A DNA stretch of 64,000 nucleotides from Comamonas sp. lk (GTDB lineage Bacteria > Pseudomonadota > Gammaproteobacteria > Burkholderiales > Burkholderiaceae_C): positions 2,916,754 to 2,980,753 of the forward strand of contig NZ_UOOB01000001.1 in assembly GCF_900564145.1 (NCBI RefSeq). The letters are read 5' to 3'. Shown in pieces: positions 18,606-27,119 of the stretch; positions within the stretch are counted from its first letter, which is position 1; each line of letters starts with the position of its first letter. The notes beneath the pieces were generated by a model, which was not told the origin of the DNA, ran no database searches, and worked only from the letters and a program-made list of their open reading frames with translations. A program made the position numbers and the translations under genes.

Positions 18606-20081
18606 ATGAGCGATAGCCAAGCAAAAACTGAAGACGGTGGCTTGCACCGTTCCCTCAAGGCGCGCCATATGTCGATGATCGCCATTGGCGGCTCCATCGG
18701 CACGGGGCTTTTCGTGGCCTCTGGCGCCACCATCTCGCAAGCCGGCCCTGGCGGCGCCTTGCTGGCCTACATGATTGTCGGCCTGATGGTTTACTTTTTG
18801 ATGACCAGCCTGGGCGAGATGGCCTCGCACATGCCGGTGTCGGGCTCGTTTGCCACCTATGGCGCCAAATACGTGGACGAAGGCTTTGGCTTCGCCTTGG
18901 GCTGGAACTACTGGTACAACTGGGCTGTGACCATTGCCGTGGACCTGGTGGCAGCACAGCTGGTGATGGCCTACTGGTTCCCCGGCATTGACGGCTTTAT
19001 CTGGAGCGCCCTGTTCCTGGCCCTGATGTTCGGCCTCAACGCCCTGTCGGCCAGAGGCTTTGGCGAATCCGAGTTCTGGTTTGCCGCCATCAAGGTCGCC
19101 ACCGTGCTGGTCTTCATCGCCGTGGGCGTGATGATGATCTTCGGCATTATGCAAGGCGGCTCGCCCGACGGCCTCTGGGGCGGTATCGCCAACTTCACCG
19201 CCGGTGACGCGCCCTTTGTCGGCGGCTTTGCCGCGCTGATCGGCGTGGCCATGGTGGTGGGCTTTTCCTTTCAGGGCACGGAGCTGATCGGCATTGCCGC
19301 CGGCGAGTCCGAAGATCCGGCCAAGAACGTGCCGCGCGCCGTGCGCAAGGTGTTCTGGCGCATTTTGCTGTTCTATGTCTTCGCCATCCTGATCATCGGT
19401 CTGCTGATCCCCTATACCGATCCCAAGCTGCTGCGCAACAACCTGGGCGATATCGCCGTCAGCCCCTTCACCCTGGTGTTCGAACGCGCCGGCCTGCTGT
19501 CGGCCGCTGCCGTCATGAATGCCGTGGTGCTGACTTCGGTGCTGTCGGCCGGAAACTCGGGCATGTATGCCTCCACCCGCATGCTCTACGCCCTGGCCAC
19601 CCAGGGCATGGCGCCCAAGCTGTTCGCCCGCGTCAACCAGCGCGGCGTGCCGGTGCTGGCACTGCTGGCCACCACGGTGATTGCTGCGCTGTGCTTTCTG
19701 ACCAATGTCTTCAGCCCCAAGGCGGTCTATATCTGGCTGCTCAATCTCTCTGGCATGTGCGGCTTTGTGGCCTGGCTGGGCATTGCCGTGAGCCACTACC
19801 GCTTTCGCAAGGGCTGCGAAGCACAGGGCTTCGACCTCAACCAGCTGCCCTACCGTGCGGCAGCCTTCCCCTTCGGCCCGGTGTTTGCCTTTGTGCTGTG
19901 CCTGATCATCACCCTGGGCCAGAACTACGAGAACTTCCTCAGCGACAAGATCGACTGGGTGGGCGCGATTGCCACCTATATCGGCCTGCCGCTGTTCCTC
20001 ATCATCTGGTGGGGCTACAAGCTGGTCAAAGGCTCGCGCATCGTGAAGTACAAAGACATGGACGTGCAGGGTCTGCGCTAA
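18606..20081 (+). CDS. lysP: Lysine-specific permease-like amino acid transporter
   Basis: A 491-residue APC-superfamily permease with about 12 transmembrane helices. It resembles Escherichia coli LysP closely throughout, for example RHMSMIAIGGSIGTGLFVAS, GWNYWYNWAVTIAVDLVAAQ, FSFQGTELIGIAAGESEDP and SAGNSGMYASTRMLYALA. The amphipathic first helix with G-S-I-G-T-G is the substrate-binding segment of the AAT family. No clear ribosome-binding site precedes the ATG at 18606. It is convergent with an Lrp-family gene, a plausible regulator. Lysine is the likely substrate; another basic or aromatic amino acid cannot be excluded. Confidence 0.9.
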   Translation: MSDSQAKTEDGGLHRSLKARHMSMIAIGGSIGTGLFVASGATISQAGPGGALLAYMIVGLMVYFLMTSLGEMASHMPVSGSFATYGAKYVDEGFGFALGWNYWYNWAVTIAVDLVAAQLVMAYWFPGIDGFIWSALFLALMFGLNALSARGFGESEFWFAAIKVATVLVFIAVGVMMIFGIMQGGSPDGLWGGIANFTAGDAPFVGGFAALIGVAMVVGFSFQGTELIGIAAGESEDPAKNVPRAVRKVFWRILLFYVFAILIIGLLIPYTDPKLLRNNLGDIAVSPFTLVFERAGLLSAAAVMNAVVLTSVLSAGNSGMYASTRMLYALATQGMAPKLFARVNQRGVPVLALLATTVIAALCFLTNVFSPKAVYIWLLNLSGMCGFVAWLGIAVSHYRFRKGCEAQGFDLNQLPYRAAAFPFGPVFAFVLCLIITLGQNYENFLSDKIDWVGAIATYIGLPLFLIIWWGYKLVKGSRIVKYKDMDVQGLR

Positions 20082-20101
20082 TTCAGCCCCAATCATGCAA
20101 C

Positions 20102-20133
20102 AAGGCAGCACCGGCAACGGCGCTGCCTTTTTT
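20102..20133. terminator. Bidirectional terminator between lysP and the Lrp-family gene
   Basis: AAGGCAGC (20102-20109) pairs with GCTGCCTT (20122-20129), extended by an inner CCG-GCAA-CGG hairpin and followed by a T-run to 20133. Confidence 0.85.
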
Positions 20134-20175
20134 CATTTCAAACTCTCTGCGGCTCCAGTTGTCTCGGTCTTTAAT

Positions 20176-20631
20176 TCAGATGCCCAGCGGTAAATCGGCC
20201 CGCTTCAGCGTGCGCAGCACAAAGCTGGACTGACTGTGGCGTATGCCCTTGATCTTGTAGAGCTTCTCGCGCAGCAAACGCTCATAGTCACGCGTGTCCT
20301 TGACGACAATGCGCAGCAGATAGTCGTATTCGCCCGAGACCAGATGCGCCTCCACCACTTCGGGAATGGTGGCCAGCACCTCGCCGAATTTCTCCAGCGT
20401 GTTGTCGGAGTGACTGTCCAGCGTCACCATCACCAGCACCGAATCGGCCAGGCCCAGCGCCTGGGGATTGAGGCGCACGGTATAGCCCTCGATCACGCCG
20501 GCTTCCTCCATTTTCTTGATGCGCGCCCAGCATGGAGAGGCGCTCAAGCCCACGGCAGCGCCGATTTCCTGCAGACTGGCCCGCGCATTGGCTTGCAAAG
20601 CAGCAAGAATCTTTTTATCCAAAGTGTCCAT
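20176..20631 (-). CDS. Lrp/AsnC-family transcriptional regulator
   Basis: 151 residues from ATG at 20629-20631 (MDTLDKKILAALQANARASL), preceded by AAGG 5 bases upstream; a longer frame to 20745 lacks family resemblance. The N-terminal winged HTH (about 1-60: LQEIGAAVGLSASPCWARIKKMEEAGVI) and the C-terminal RAM ligand-binding domain (about 65-150: VEAHLVSGEYDYLLRIVVKDTRDYERLL) are both complete. Such proteins sense amino acids and often regulate adjacent transporters, so lysP and the glycine cleavage genes on either side are candidate targets. No specific site is evident. Confidence 0.92.
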   Translation of the reverse strand: MDTLDKKILAALQANARASLQEIGAAVGLSASPCWARIKKMEEAGVIEGYTVRLNPQALGLADSVLVMVTLDSHSDNTLEKFGEVLATIPEVVEAHLVSGEYDYLLRIVVKDTRDYERLLREKLYKIKGIRHSQSSFVLRTLKRADLPLGI

Positions 20632-20839
20632 GGCCTTGAATTTATCGCTTTTTAAGCATTGGCAGCAAAATTTTCTGTAGCAAAGCGATATCTGCAGAAA
20701 ACAAAGCAGCATTTTCTGCACTGCAACATGCATAGTTGAGTCCATGGAAGCACGTTCACCAACGCAGTAAAACCATTCAAGTGATCCCGCTGTTTACCGT
20801 CAGCGCCAGATTGTCTGATCCGCCACCGGAACCCGTTCC

Positions 20840-20872
20840 AGGCCGCGCCACTTATCCGCAGTGGCGCGGCCT
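20840..20872. other. Strong unexplained GC-rich hairpin
   Basis: A perfect 13-bp stem, 20840-20852 with 20860-20872, encloses the loop TATCCGC. There is no T-run and no gene immediately upstream to terminate. It lies 209 bp upstream of the Lrp-family gene start and 200 bp upstream of the glycine riboswitch. Confidence 0.6.
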
Positions 20873-20910
20873 GTCGCATTCTGGGCAGTGCCACAGAGTG
20901 AGAAAGGACT

Positions 20911-21027
20911 ATGCAATTGATATCTGTCTGCGCTTTTACTGATTGGAGTGCAAGCGGTTTTTATGCGCATCTCTCACAGCCAACGCCGCCGGATCGGCAT
21001 GCGCAGACCTCGTACAAACCCGCATAA
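20911..21027 (+). CDS. Possible small protein of 38 residues
   Basis: An ATG at 20911 has AAAGGA 4 bases upstream and opens a 38-codon frame (MQLISVCAFTDWSASGFYAH...) ending TAA. It sits between the unexplained hairpin and the glycine riboswitch promoter, and overlaps nothing else. The sequence resembles no family I know. Only the ribosome-binding site and position support it; it may be chance. Confidence 0.2.
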   Translation: MQLISVCAFTDWSASGFYAHLSQPTPPDRHAQTSYKPA

Positions 21028-21035
21028 ACCCCATG

Positions 21036-21063
21036 TTGCGACGCAATAACTGGCGGCTAGAAT
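21036..21063 (+). promoter_or_regulatory. Promoter of the glycine riboswitch-gcv operon
   Basis: TTGCGA (21036-21041) and TAGAAT (21058-21063) are separated by 16 bp, giving a predicted start near 21070. That is exactly where the riboswitch P1 stem begins. Confidence 0.7.
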
Positions 21064-21070
21064 GCCTGCT

Positions 21071-21304
21071 GTCAGGAGAGAGTGCCTACGGGGTTTGACC
21101 CGCAACGCACCGCCGAAGGCGCAGGCTCTGCCTTTATGCAGCACCCGAACGCTCAGGCAAAAGGACTGACAAGCGCTGACGGGCGAGCAAAGCTCAGTCC
21201 ACAGCGTTCCTTGCTGGAGAGAGGTGCTGCGCTTGCAGCACCCACCGAAGGAGCAAGCTGCACCCGCGTGCAGTGAATCTCTCAGGTAAAGCGGACAGCA
21301 GGGC
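21071..21304 (+). ncRNA. Tandem glycine riboswitch
   Basis: Two aptamers in series. Aptamer 1 spans 21071-21170, with P1 formed by GTCAG (21071-21075) and CTGAC (21166-21170). It carries the conserved GGAGAG, ACCGCCGAAGG and CTCAGGCAAAAGGAC elements. Aptamer 2 spans 21209-21304, with P1 from TTGCTG (21211-21216) and CAGCAGG (21296-21302), plus GGAGAG, CACCGAAGGAGCAA and CTCTCAGGTAAAGCGGAC. Two glycine-binding domains upstream of gcvT form the well-described ON switch for glycine cleavage. The expression platform between 21304 and the gcvT start probably controls translation or termination; I see no strong terminator. Confidence 0.97.
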
Positions 21305-21388
21305 AAGACCGCCACGCCAGGCAATGCGATATCTATTGCATTTGCCGGGCATGGCAACTCATTTGGTTTCACCACCGGAGCTTGCCCC

Positions 21389-22522
21389 TTGACTGCCGCC
21401 GACAACCAACCTCTGCGCCACACCCCTTTGTTCGCCCTGCACCAGCAGCTGGGCGCCCGCATGGTGCCATTTGCCGGCTATTCCATGCCCGTGCAGTACC
21501 CCCAGGGGCTGATGGCCGAGCATCTGCACACCCGCAAGGCCGCCGGCCTGTTTGACGTCTCCCATATGGGCCAGCTGCTGCTGCGCGGTGCCGACGCTGC
21601 CGCCGCCCTGGAAACGCTGATGCCCGTGGACGTGCAAGACCTCGGCGTGCACAAACAGCGCTACGGCCTGCTGCTCAATGACCAAGGCGGCATTCTGGAC
21701 GATCTGATGTTCGTCAACCGCGGCGACGACTTATTCGTCATCGTCAACGGTGCCTGCAAACAGGCCGATATCGCCCATATCCAGGAGCGCATAGGCCAGC
21801 GCTGCGAAGTGATTCCCCTGCCCGATCAGGCTTTGCTGGCCCTGCAAGGCCCGAAAGCGGTCACGGTGCTGGCGCGCCTGATCCCCGGCGTGAGCCAGCT
21901 GGTCTTCATGACCGGCGGCCATTTTGACTGGCAAGGCCATGCGCTCTACATCACGCGTAGCGGCTACACCGGCGAGGACGGTTTTGAAATCTCCGTGCCC
22001 GCAGACGGTGCCCAAGCCCTGGCCCAAGCACTGCTGGCCCAGTCCGAAATCGCCCCCATCGGTCTGGGCGCACGCAACTCGCTGCGACTGGAAGCCGGTC
22101 TTTGTCTCTACGGCAACGATATAGACACGACCACCACGCCGGTGGAAGCGGCGCTGAACTGGGCCATACAGAAAGTGCGCCGCAACGGCGGTGCGCGTGA
22201 AGGCGGTTTTCCCGGTGCATCCATCGTGCTGGAACAGCTACAAAATCCGCAGCAGCTCCAGCGCAAGCGCGTAGGCCTGGTGGCCTTGGAGCGCATTCCC
22301 GTGCGCGAGCCTGCGGTGCTGGAGAACATGGACGGCCAGCATATAGGCCATATCACCAGCGGCCTGCTCAGCCCCACGCTCAACCAGCCCGTGGCGCTGG
22401 CCTATGTGCAGCCCGACTATGCGGCGCTGGGTACCGAGATCTTCGCCATGGTGCGCGGCAAGCCCGTGCCCATGAAGGTCACGGCCACGCCGTTTGTGCC
22501 CACGAACTATTACCGAGGCTGA
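21389..22522 (+). CDS. gcvT: Glycine cleavage system T protein (aminomethyltransferase)
   Basis: A 377-residue folate-dependent aminomethyltransferase that releases ammonia from the aminomethyl-lipoyl H protein and passes the methylene group to tetrahydrofolate. Family segments are HTPLFALHQQLGARMVPFAGYSMPVQY, the SHMGQ motif, RSGYTGEDGFEISVP and IGLGARNSLRLEAGLCLYGND. The start is a TTG at 21389-21391, supported by GGAG 8 bases upstream (21377-21380). Length is normal. It is the first gene behind the glycine riboswitch and 130 bp before gcvH. Confidence 0.97.
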   Translation: MTAADNQPLRHTPLFALHQQLGARMVPFAGYSMPVQYPQGLMAEHLHTRKAAGLFDVSHMGQLLLRGADAAAALETLMPVDVQDLGVHKQRYGLLLNDQGGILDDLMFVNRGDDLFVIVNGACKQADIAHIQERIGQRCEVIPLPDQALLALQGPKAVTVLARLIPGVSQLVFMTGGHFDWQGHALYITRSGYTGEDGFEISVPADGAQALAQALLAQSEIAPIGLGARNSLRLEAGLCLYGNDIDTTTTPVEAALNWAIQKVRRNGGAREGGFPGASIVLEQLQNPQQLQRKRVGLVALERIPVREPAVLENMDGQHIGHITSGLLSPTLNQPVALAYVQPDYAALGTEIFAMVRGKPVPMKVTATPFVPTNYYRG

Positions 22523-22652
22523 ACCGCTGCCGTGGCCCGGCCTCTTGTTTGAGCAGGCCAATTCATCCGGCGGTGCTCAGAACGCCGCTAAAGTGCGCGC
22601 TGGACCTTTCTCAAAACACAGATTTCCCTGAATTCACCATCTGGAGCTTTCC

Positions 22653-23027
22653 ATGAGCATCAAATATTCCAAAGAACACGAATGGATCAACACGGCTGAC
22701 ACCAATGCAGCCATCGTCGGCATCACCGTCCACGCACAGGATGCGCTGGGCGATGTGGTGTTTGTCGACCTGCCCGCCGTGGGCTCCACCTTCAAGGCCG
22801 GCGATGTGGCTGGCGTGGTCGAATCCGTCAAGGCCGCTGCCGATGTCTACATGCCCGTGACCGGCGAAATCGTGGAAGTCAACGAAGCTCTGCGCGACGA
22901 CCCTGCCCTGGCCAACAGCGACCCTCTGAACAGCGGCTGGTTCTTCAAGGTCAAGATGAGCGATGTCAGCGAACTCGAAGGCCTGATGGAAGAGACGGCC
23001 TATAACGACTTCGCTGCCAGCAATTGA
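22653..23027 (+). CDS. gcvH: Glycine cleavage system H protein
   Basis: A 124-residue lipoyl carrier that shuttles the aminomethyl intermediate between P, T and L proteins. The lipoylated lysine is in [16 protein letters not shown] (about residue 60). Other family segments are [33 protein letters not shown] and a final D-F. TGGAGC gives the ribosome-binding site. It is followed by a perfect terminator before gcvP. Confidence 0.98.
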   Translation: MSIKYSKEHEWINTADTNAAIVGITVHAQDALGDVVFVDLPAVGSTFKAGDVAGVVESVKAAADVYMPVTGEIVEVNEALRDDPALANSDPLNSGWFFKVKMSDVSELEGLMEETAYNDFAASN

Positions 23028-23035
23028 TTTTTTCC

Positions 23036-23065
23036 ACGGCCTTCGCGTTTGCGAAGGCCGTTTTT
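23036..23065 (+). terminator. Terminator between gcvH and gcvP
   Basis: A perfect 11-bp stem, 23036-23046 with 23051-23061, loop GTTT, followed by TTTT. It lies within the gcvTHP operon, so gcvP is either reached by read-through or has its own promoter in 23066-23117. Confidence 0.85.
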
Positions 23066-23117
23066 CTTTCTGCCTGCGCCCCCAGTCAGTCACAGTATTT
23101 GAGAACAGGTCCCTCCC

Positions 23118-26021
23118 ATGCTGATGTCGCCCCCCGCTCCCGTTGCCAGCCTTGAAGCGCTGGAAAATCCCGGTGAATTCATTCCCCGCCACATAGGCAT
23201 AGATGCCGCGGATGAAGCGCTGATGCTTTCCGTGATTGGCGAGGCCTCGCGCGCCGCGCTGATCAACTCCATCGTGCCGCGTTCGATTGCGCGCGCCAAA
23301 CCCATGGATTTGCCGGATCCCGTCACCGAAGCCGCAGCGCTGGCCGAGCTCAAGGCCATCGCCGGCAAGAACCAGGTGCTCAAAAGCTTTATCGGCCAGG
23401 GCTACTACGGCACGCATACGCCGGGCGTCATCCTGCGCAATATTCTGGAGAACCCCGCCTGGTACACGGCCTACACCCCGTATCAGGCCGAAATTTCCCA
23501 AGGCCGCATGGAAGCGCTGGTCAACTTCCAGACCATGGTCTGCGATCTGACCGGCATGCCGATTGCCAATGCTTCCATGCTGGACGAAGCCACGGCCGCC
23601 GCCGAAGCCATGACCCTGGCCAGACGTTCGGTCAAATCCAAAAGCCAACGCATCGTGCTGGCCGGCGATCTGCATCCCCAGACCATAGAAGTGATACAGA
23701 CCCGTGCCCAGCCTATCGGCATCGAAGTCACGGTGGCCAACAGCAAGCAGGAGTGGGAAACCGCACTGGCGGGCGATTTCTTCGCGGCCGTGATCCAGTA
23801 CCCGGCCTCCAGCGGCTGGATTGCGGACTGGAAGGCCGATGTGGACACCATCCACGCCAAGCAGGCGGCCGCCATCGTCGCCACCGACCTGCTGGCCCTG
23901 ACCCTGCTGACGCCGCCAGGCGAATGGGGCGCGGACATCGTGGTGGGCAACAGCCAGCGCTTTGGCATGCCCATGGGCGCTGGCGGCCCGCACGCCGCCT
24001 TCATGGCCTGCCGCGATGAATTCAAGCGCTCCCTGCCTGGCCGCCTGGTCGGCGTGAGCGTGGACGTGCACGGCAAGCCCGCCTACCGCCTGGCCTTGCA
24101 GACGCGCGAGCAGCATATCCGCCGCGAAAAAGCCACTTCCAACATCTGTACGGCCCAGGTGCTGCCCGCCGTCATCGCCAGCATGTATGCCGTCTACCAC
24201 GGCCCTGAAGGACTCAAGCGCATCGCCCAGCGCGTGGCGCGCTACACGGCGATTCTGAGCCGTGGCCTGGCGCAGCTGGGCTATGCCGCCACCCACCATG
24301 ACACGGCATTCGACACCTTGAGCCTGCATACCAAGAAAGCTACGGATTCCATAGCTGCCCGCGCAGTATCCAAGGGCGTGAACCTCAGAAAAGCCTGGGA
24401 TGAGTATCTTTGCATCAGCCTGGACGAGACCACGACCCGCGCCGATGTGGAACTGATCTGGAGCATTTTCGCCAAGGACGGCCAGCCCCTGCCCAGCATC
24501 ACGGCCATGGACGAGGGCCGGCCCTCGCTGATTCCCGAATCGCAGCTGCGCACCAGCCCCTATCTGACGCACCCGGTCTTCAACACCCACCATTCCGAAA
24601 CCGCCATGCTGCGCTATATCCGCAGCCTGAGCGACAAGGATCTGGCGCTGGACCGCTCCATGATTCCGCTGGGCTCGTGCACCATGAAGCTCAATGCCAC
24701 CAGCGAGATGATCCCCATCACCTGGCCAGAGTTCGCCAACATGCACCCATTTGCACCCGCCGACCAGCTGCAAGGCTATGCCGAGCTGGATCAGCAGCTG
24801 CGCGACTGGCTATGCCAGGCCACGGGCTATGCGGGCATCAGCCTGCAGCCCAATGCAGGCAGCCAGGGGGAATATGCGGGTCTTCTGGCCATCAAGGCCT
24901 TTCATGAATCGCGTGGCGAGGCCCACCGCAACATCTGCCTGATTCCCAGCAGCGCCCACGGCACCAATCCGGCCAGCGCGCAAATGGTGGGCCTGCAAGT
25001 CGTGGTCACCCACTGCGACGAGCAGGGCAATGTGGACATGGACGATCTCAGGGCCAAGTGCGAGCAGCACAGCGCCAATCTGTCCTGCATCATGATCACC
25101 TACCCCAGCACGCACGGCGTGTTCGAGACCCAGGTCAAAGAGCTGTGCGAGCTGGTGCACAGCCACGGCGGCCGGGTCTATGTCGATGGCGCCAATATGA
25201 ATGCCCTGGTCGGCGTGGCGGCACCCGGCGAATTCGGCGGCGACGTCAGCCACCTGAATCTGCACAAGACCTTCTGCATTCCCCACGGCGGTGGCGGCCC
25301 CGGCGTGGGTCCGGTCTGCGTGGTCGAAGATCTCGTGCCTTTCCTGCCCGGCCATGCCACGGCCGGTGTGGCCGGCAAAGTGGGGGCCGTCAGTGCAGCC
25401 CCGCTGGGCAATGCCGCAGTCTTGCCTATCAGCTGGATGTATATCCGCATGATGGGCGAGCCCGGCCTGAAGGCGGCAACGGAAACCGCCATCCTGAGCG
25501 CCAACTACATCAGCACGCGCCTGCGGGATCACTTCCCCACGCTGTACGCCTCGGCCAACGGCCATGTGGCGCACGAGTGCATTCTGGATTTGCGCGGCCT
25601 CAAGGAAAGCAGCGGCGTGATGGCCGAAGACGTGGCCAAGCGCCTGATCGACTACGGTTTTCACGCGCCCACACTGTCCTTCCCCGTGCCCAATACGCTG
25701 ATGGTGGAGCCCACCGAGAGCGAAAGCCTGTTCGAGCTGGAGCGCTTCATTGACGCGATGATCGCCATCCGCGAGGAAATCCGCCAGATCGAAGACGGCC
25801 GCTTGCCCCAGGACAACAACCCGCTCAAGAACGCCCCCCACACGGCCGAAGCACTGCTGAGCGGCGAGTGGAGCCGCCCTTACAGCCGCGAGCTGGCCGC
25901 CTACCCCGTGCCGGCCTTGCGCCGCAACAAGTACTGGAGCCCTATAGGCCGCGTGGACAATGTCTACGGCGATCGCAACCTGTTTTGCAGCTGCGTGCCC
26001 GTGGAAGACTACGAGTCTTGA
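23118..26021 (+). CDS. gcvP: Glycine dehydrogenase (decarboxylating), P protein
   Basis: A 967-residue fused PLP enzyme (alpha and beta halves in one chain) that decarboxylates glycine and loads the aminomethyl group on GcvH. The PLP lysine lies in [18 protein letters not shown] (about 715). The N-terminal half has [20 protein letters not shown] and [18 protein letters not shown]; the C-terminal half has [16 protein letters not shown] and ANMNALVGV. Length fits the one-chain form. The start at 23118 has only a weak AACAGGT upstream; an ATG two codons later is possible. Confidence 0.98.
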   Translation: MLMSPPAPVASLEALENPGEFIPRHIGIDAADEALMLSVIGEASRAALINSIVPRSIARAKPMDLPDPVTEAAALAELKAIAGKNQVLKSFIGQGYYGTHTPGVILRNILENPAWYTAYTPYQAEISQGRMEALVNFQTMVCDLTGMPIANASMLDEATAAAEAMTLARRSVKSKSQRIVLAGDLHPQTIEVIQTRAQPIGIEVTVANSKQEWETALAGDFFAAVIQYPASSGWIADWKADVDTIHAKQAAAIVATDLLALTLLTPPGEWGADIVVGNSQRFGMPMGAGGPHAAFMACRDEFKRSLPGRLVGVSVDVHGKPAYRLALQTREQHIRREKATSNICTAQVLPAVIASMYAVYHGPEGLKRIAQRVARYTAILSRGLAQLGYAATHHDTAFDTLSLHTKKATDSIAARAVSKGVNLRKAWDEYLCISLDETTTRADVELIWSIFAKDGQPLPSITAMDEGRPSLIPESQLRTSPYLTHPVFNTHHSETAMLRYIRSLSDKDLALDRSMIPLGSCTMKLNATSEMIPITWPEFANMHPFAPADQLQGYAELDQQLRDWLCQATGYAGISLQPNAGSQGEYAGLLAIKAFHESRGEAHRNICLIPSSAHGTNPASAQMVGLQVVVTHCDEQGNVDMDDLRAKCEQHSANLSCIMITYPSTHGVFETQVKELCELVHSHGGRVYVDGANMNALVGVAAPGEFGGDVSHLNLHKTFCIPHGGGGPGVGPVCVVEDLVPFLPGHATAGVAGKVGAVSAAPLGNAAVLPISWMYIRMMGEPGLKAATETAILSANYISTRLRDHFPTLYASANGHVAHECILDLRGLKESSGVMAEDVAKRLIDYGFHAPTLSFPVPNTLMVEPTESESLFELERFIDAMIAIREEIRQIEDGRLPQDNNPLKNAPHTAEALLSGEWSRPYSRELAAYPVPALRRNKYWSPIGRVDNVYGDRNLFCSCVPVEDYES

Positions 26022-26053
26022 TGACCTGAACGCATTACGCTTTCACCCAAAGA

Positions 26054-26075
26054 ACGGCCCATGCGGGCCGTTTTT
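26054..26075 (+). terminator. Terminator after gcvP
   Basis: ACGGCCC (26054-26060), loop ATGC, GGGCCGT (26065-26071), then a T-run to 26075. Confidence 0.9.
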
Positions 26076-26121
26076 CATGCTAAAACCCGCAACAGCCCTT
26101 ACCGGATATACGCTATAAGCT

Positions 26122-26871
26122 ATGGAAATCATAGTCATCATCATCGGCGCTGCATTGGCCGGCTTTGTGCAAGGCCTGTCCGGCTTTGGCTACAGCATGA
26201 CAGCCATGGCGCTCTGGGCCTGGACGCTGGAGCCGACCTTGGCTGCCGTGCTTGCCGTATTTGGCGGGCTCACCGGCCAGATCATCCAGGCCTTCAGCGT
26301 GCGCCGCGGATTTGACTGGAGGGCGCTGTGGCCTTTTCTTCTTGGCGGTCTGGCCGGCCTGCCGCTGGGGCTGATGCTGCTGCCCCGGCTGGATGTCCAG
26401 CTTTTCAAAACCGTGCTGGGTACGCTGCTGGTGGTGTTTTGCCCGCTGATGGCTTTTGCGCACAAGCTGCCGCGCTTGAGCGACTGGCGCTGCATGCAAG
26501 GGCCGCTGCGCCCCATCAGCAACGCGCTGGCCGGCATGGCGGGCGGAGTCATGAGTGCGCTGGGTGGCTTCTCCGGCGTGGTGCCTACGCTGTGGTGCCA
26601 GCTCGGCGGCATGGCCAAGGATGCGCAGCGCCAGATCATCCAGAACTTCAACCTCACCATGCTGGCCGTCACCTTTGCCAGCTATCTGGGCTCGGGTCTG
26701 GTCACCAGCTCCATGCTGCCGCTGTTTGCCGTGGCCCTGCCCGCCATGCTGCTGCCCTCCATCTGGGGCGGGCGGCTCTACCACCGCATCAGCGACCAGG
26801 CGTTTCGCCGGGTGGTGCTGGGATTGCTGACCCTGGCCGGCCTAGCCATGCTGGCTTCGGGCATTCGGTGA
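26122..26871 (+). CDS. TauE/SafE-family sulfite/anion exporter-like permease
   Basis: A 249-residue membrane protein with about eight hydrophobic helices, of the TauE/SafE (DUF81) family. N-terminal IIVIIIGAALAGFVQGLSGFGYSMTAM carries the family's conserved G-F-x-Q-G-L-S-G-F-G motif, repeated in degenerate form at GMAGGVMSALGGFSGVVPTLW in the second half. The family exports or imports sulfoacetate, sulfite or other small anions; the substrate here is unknown. It sits alone between the gcvP terminator and the FNR-type box. Confidence 0.9.
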   Translation: MEIIVIIIGAALAGFVQGLSGFGYSMTAMALWAWTLEPTLAAVLAVFGGLTGQIIQAFSVRRGFDWRALWPFLLGGLAGLPLGLMLLPRLDVQLFKTVLGTLLVVFCPLMAFAHKLPRLSDWRCMQGPLRPISNALAGMAGGVMSALGGFSGVVPTLWCQLGGMAKDAQRQIIQNFNLTMLAVTFASYLGSGLVTSSMLPLFAVALPAMLLPSIWGGRLYHRISDQAFRRVVLGLLTLAGLAMLASGIR

Positions 26872-26949
26872 ACCCAGGCCAGCCCCGAAGGCATACGCCG
26901 CTTTTCCGCAGCCTGCACTTTGCGGGGCGGTGCTGAAGATGCACCCTGC

Positions 26950-26963
26950 TTGATGCGCATCAA
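26950..26963 (+). promoter_or_regulatory. Perfect FNR/ANR-type box upstream of the hybrid histidine kinase
   Basis: TTGAT-GCGC-ATCAA is a perfect match to the FNR/ANR consensus TTGAT-N4-ATCAA. An AT-rich -10 candidate, AATAAT, lies at 26988-26993, predicting a start near 27000. The box is then centred about 42 bp upstream, which is the class-II activator position. The kinase ATG is at 27120. Confidence 0.75.
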
Positions 26964-27119
26964 AAGTCATGGCTGATGCCTCCCGCAAATAATGAGGGGC
27001 CGTCGGTTTCGGTGCTTTTGCCCCCGACCACGCCGCCGCCCCCATGTAGCCCTGCGCTTACACTGGCCCTCTGTTCTGAATCTTCCTCCATCGCATCCCG
27101 GGGCCGGCCCCCGTTCTTC

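Noticed and set aside
22611..24773. A 720-codon frame antisense to gcvH/gcvP
   Set aside because: It spans two well-identified genes and an intergenic terminator on the other strand, with low-complexity composition and no ribosome-binding site.
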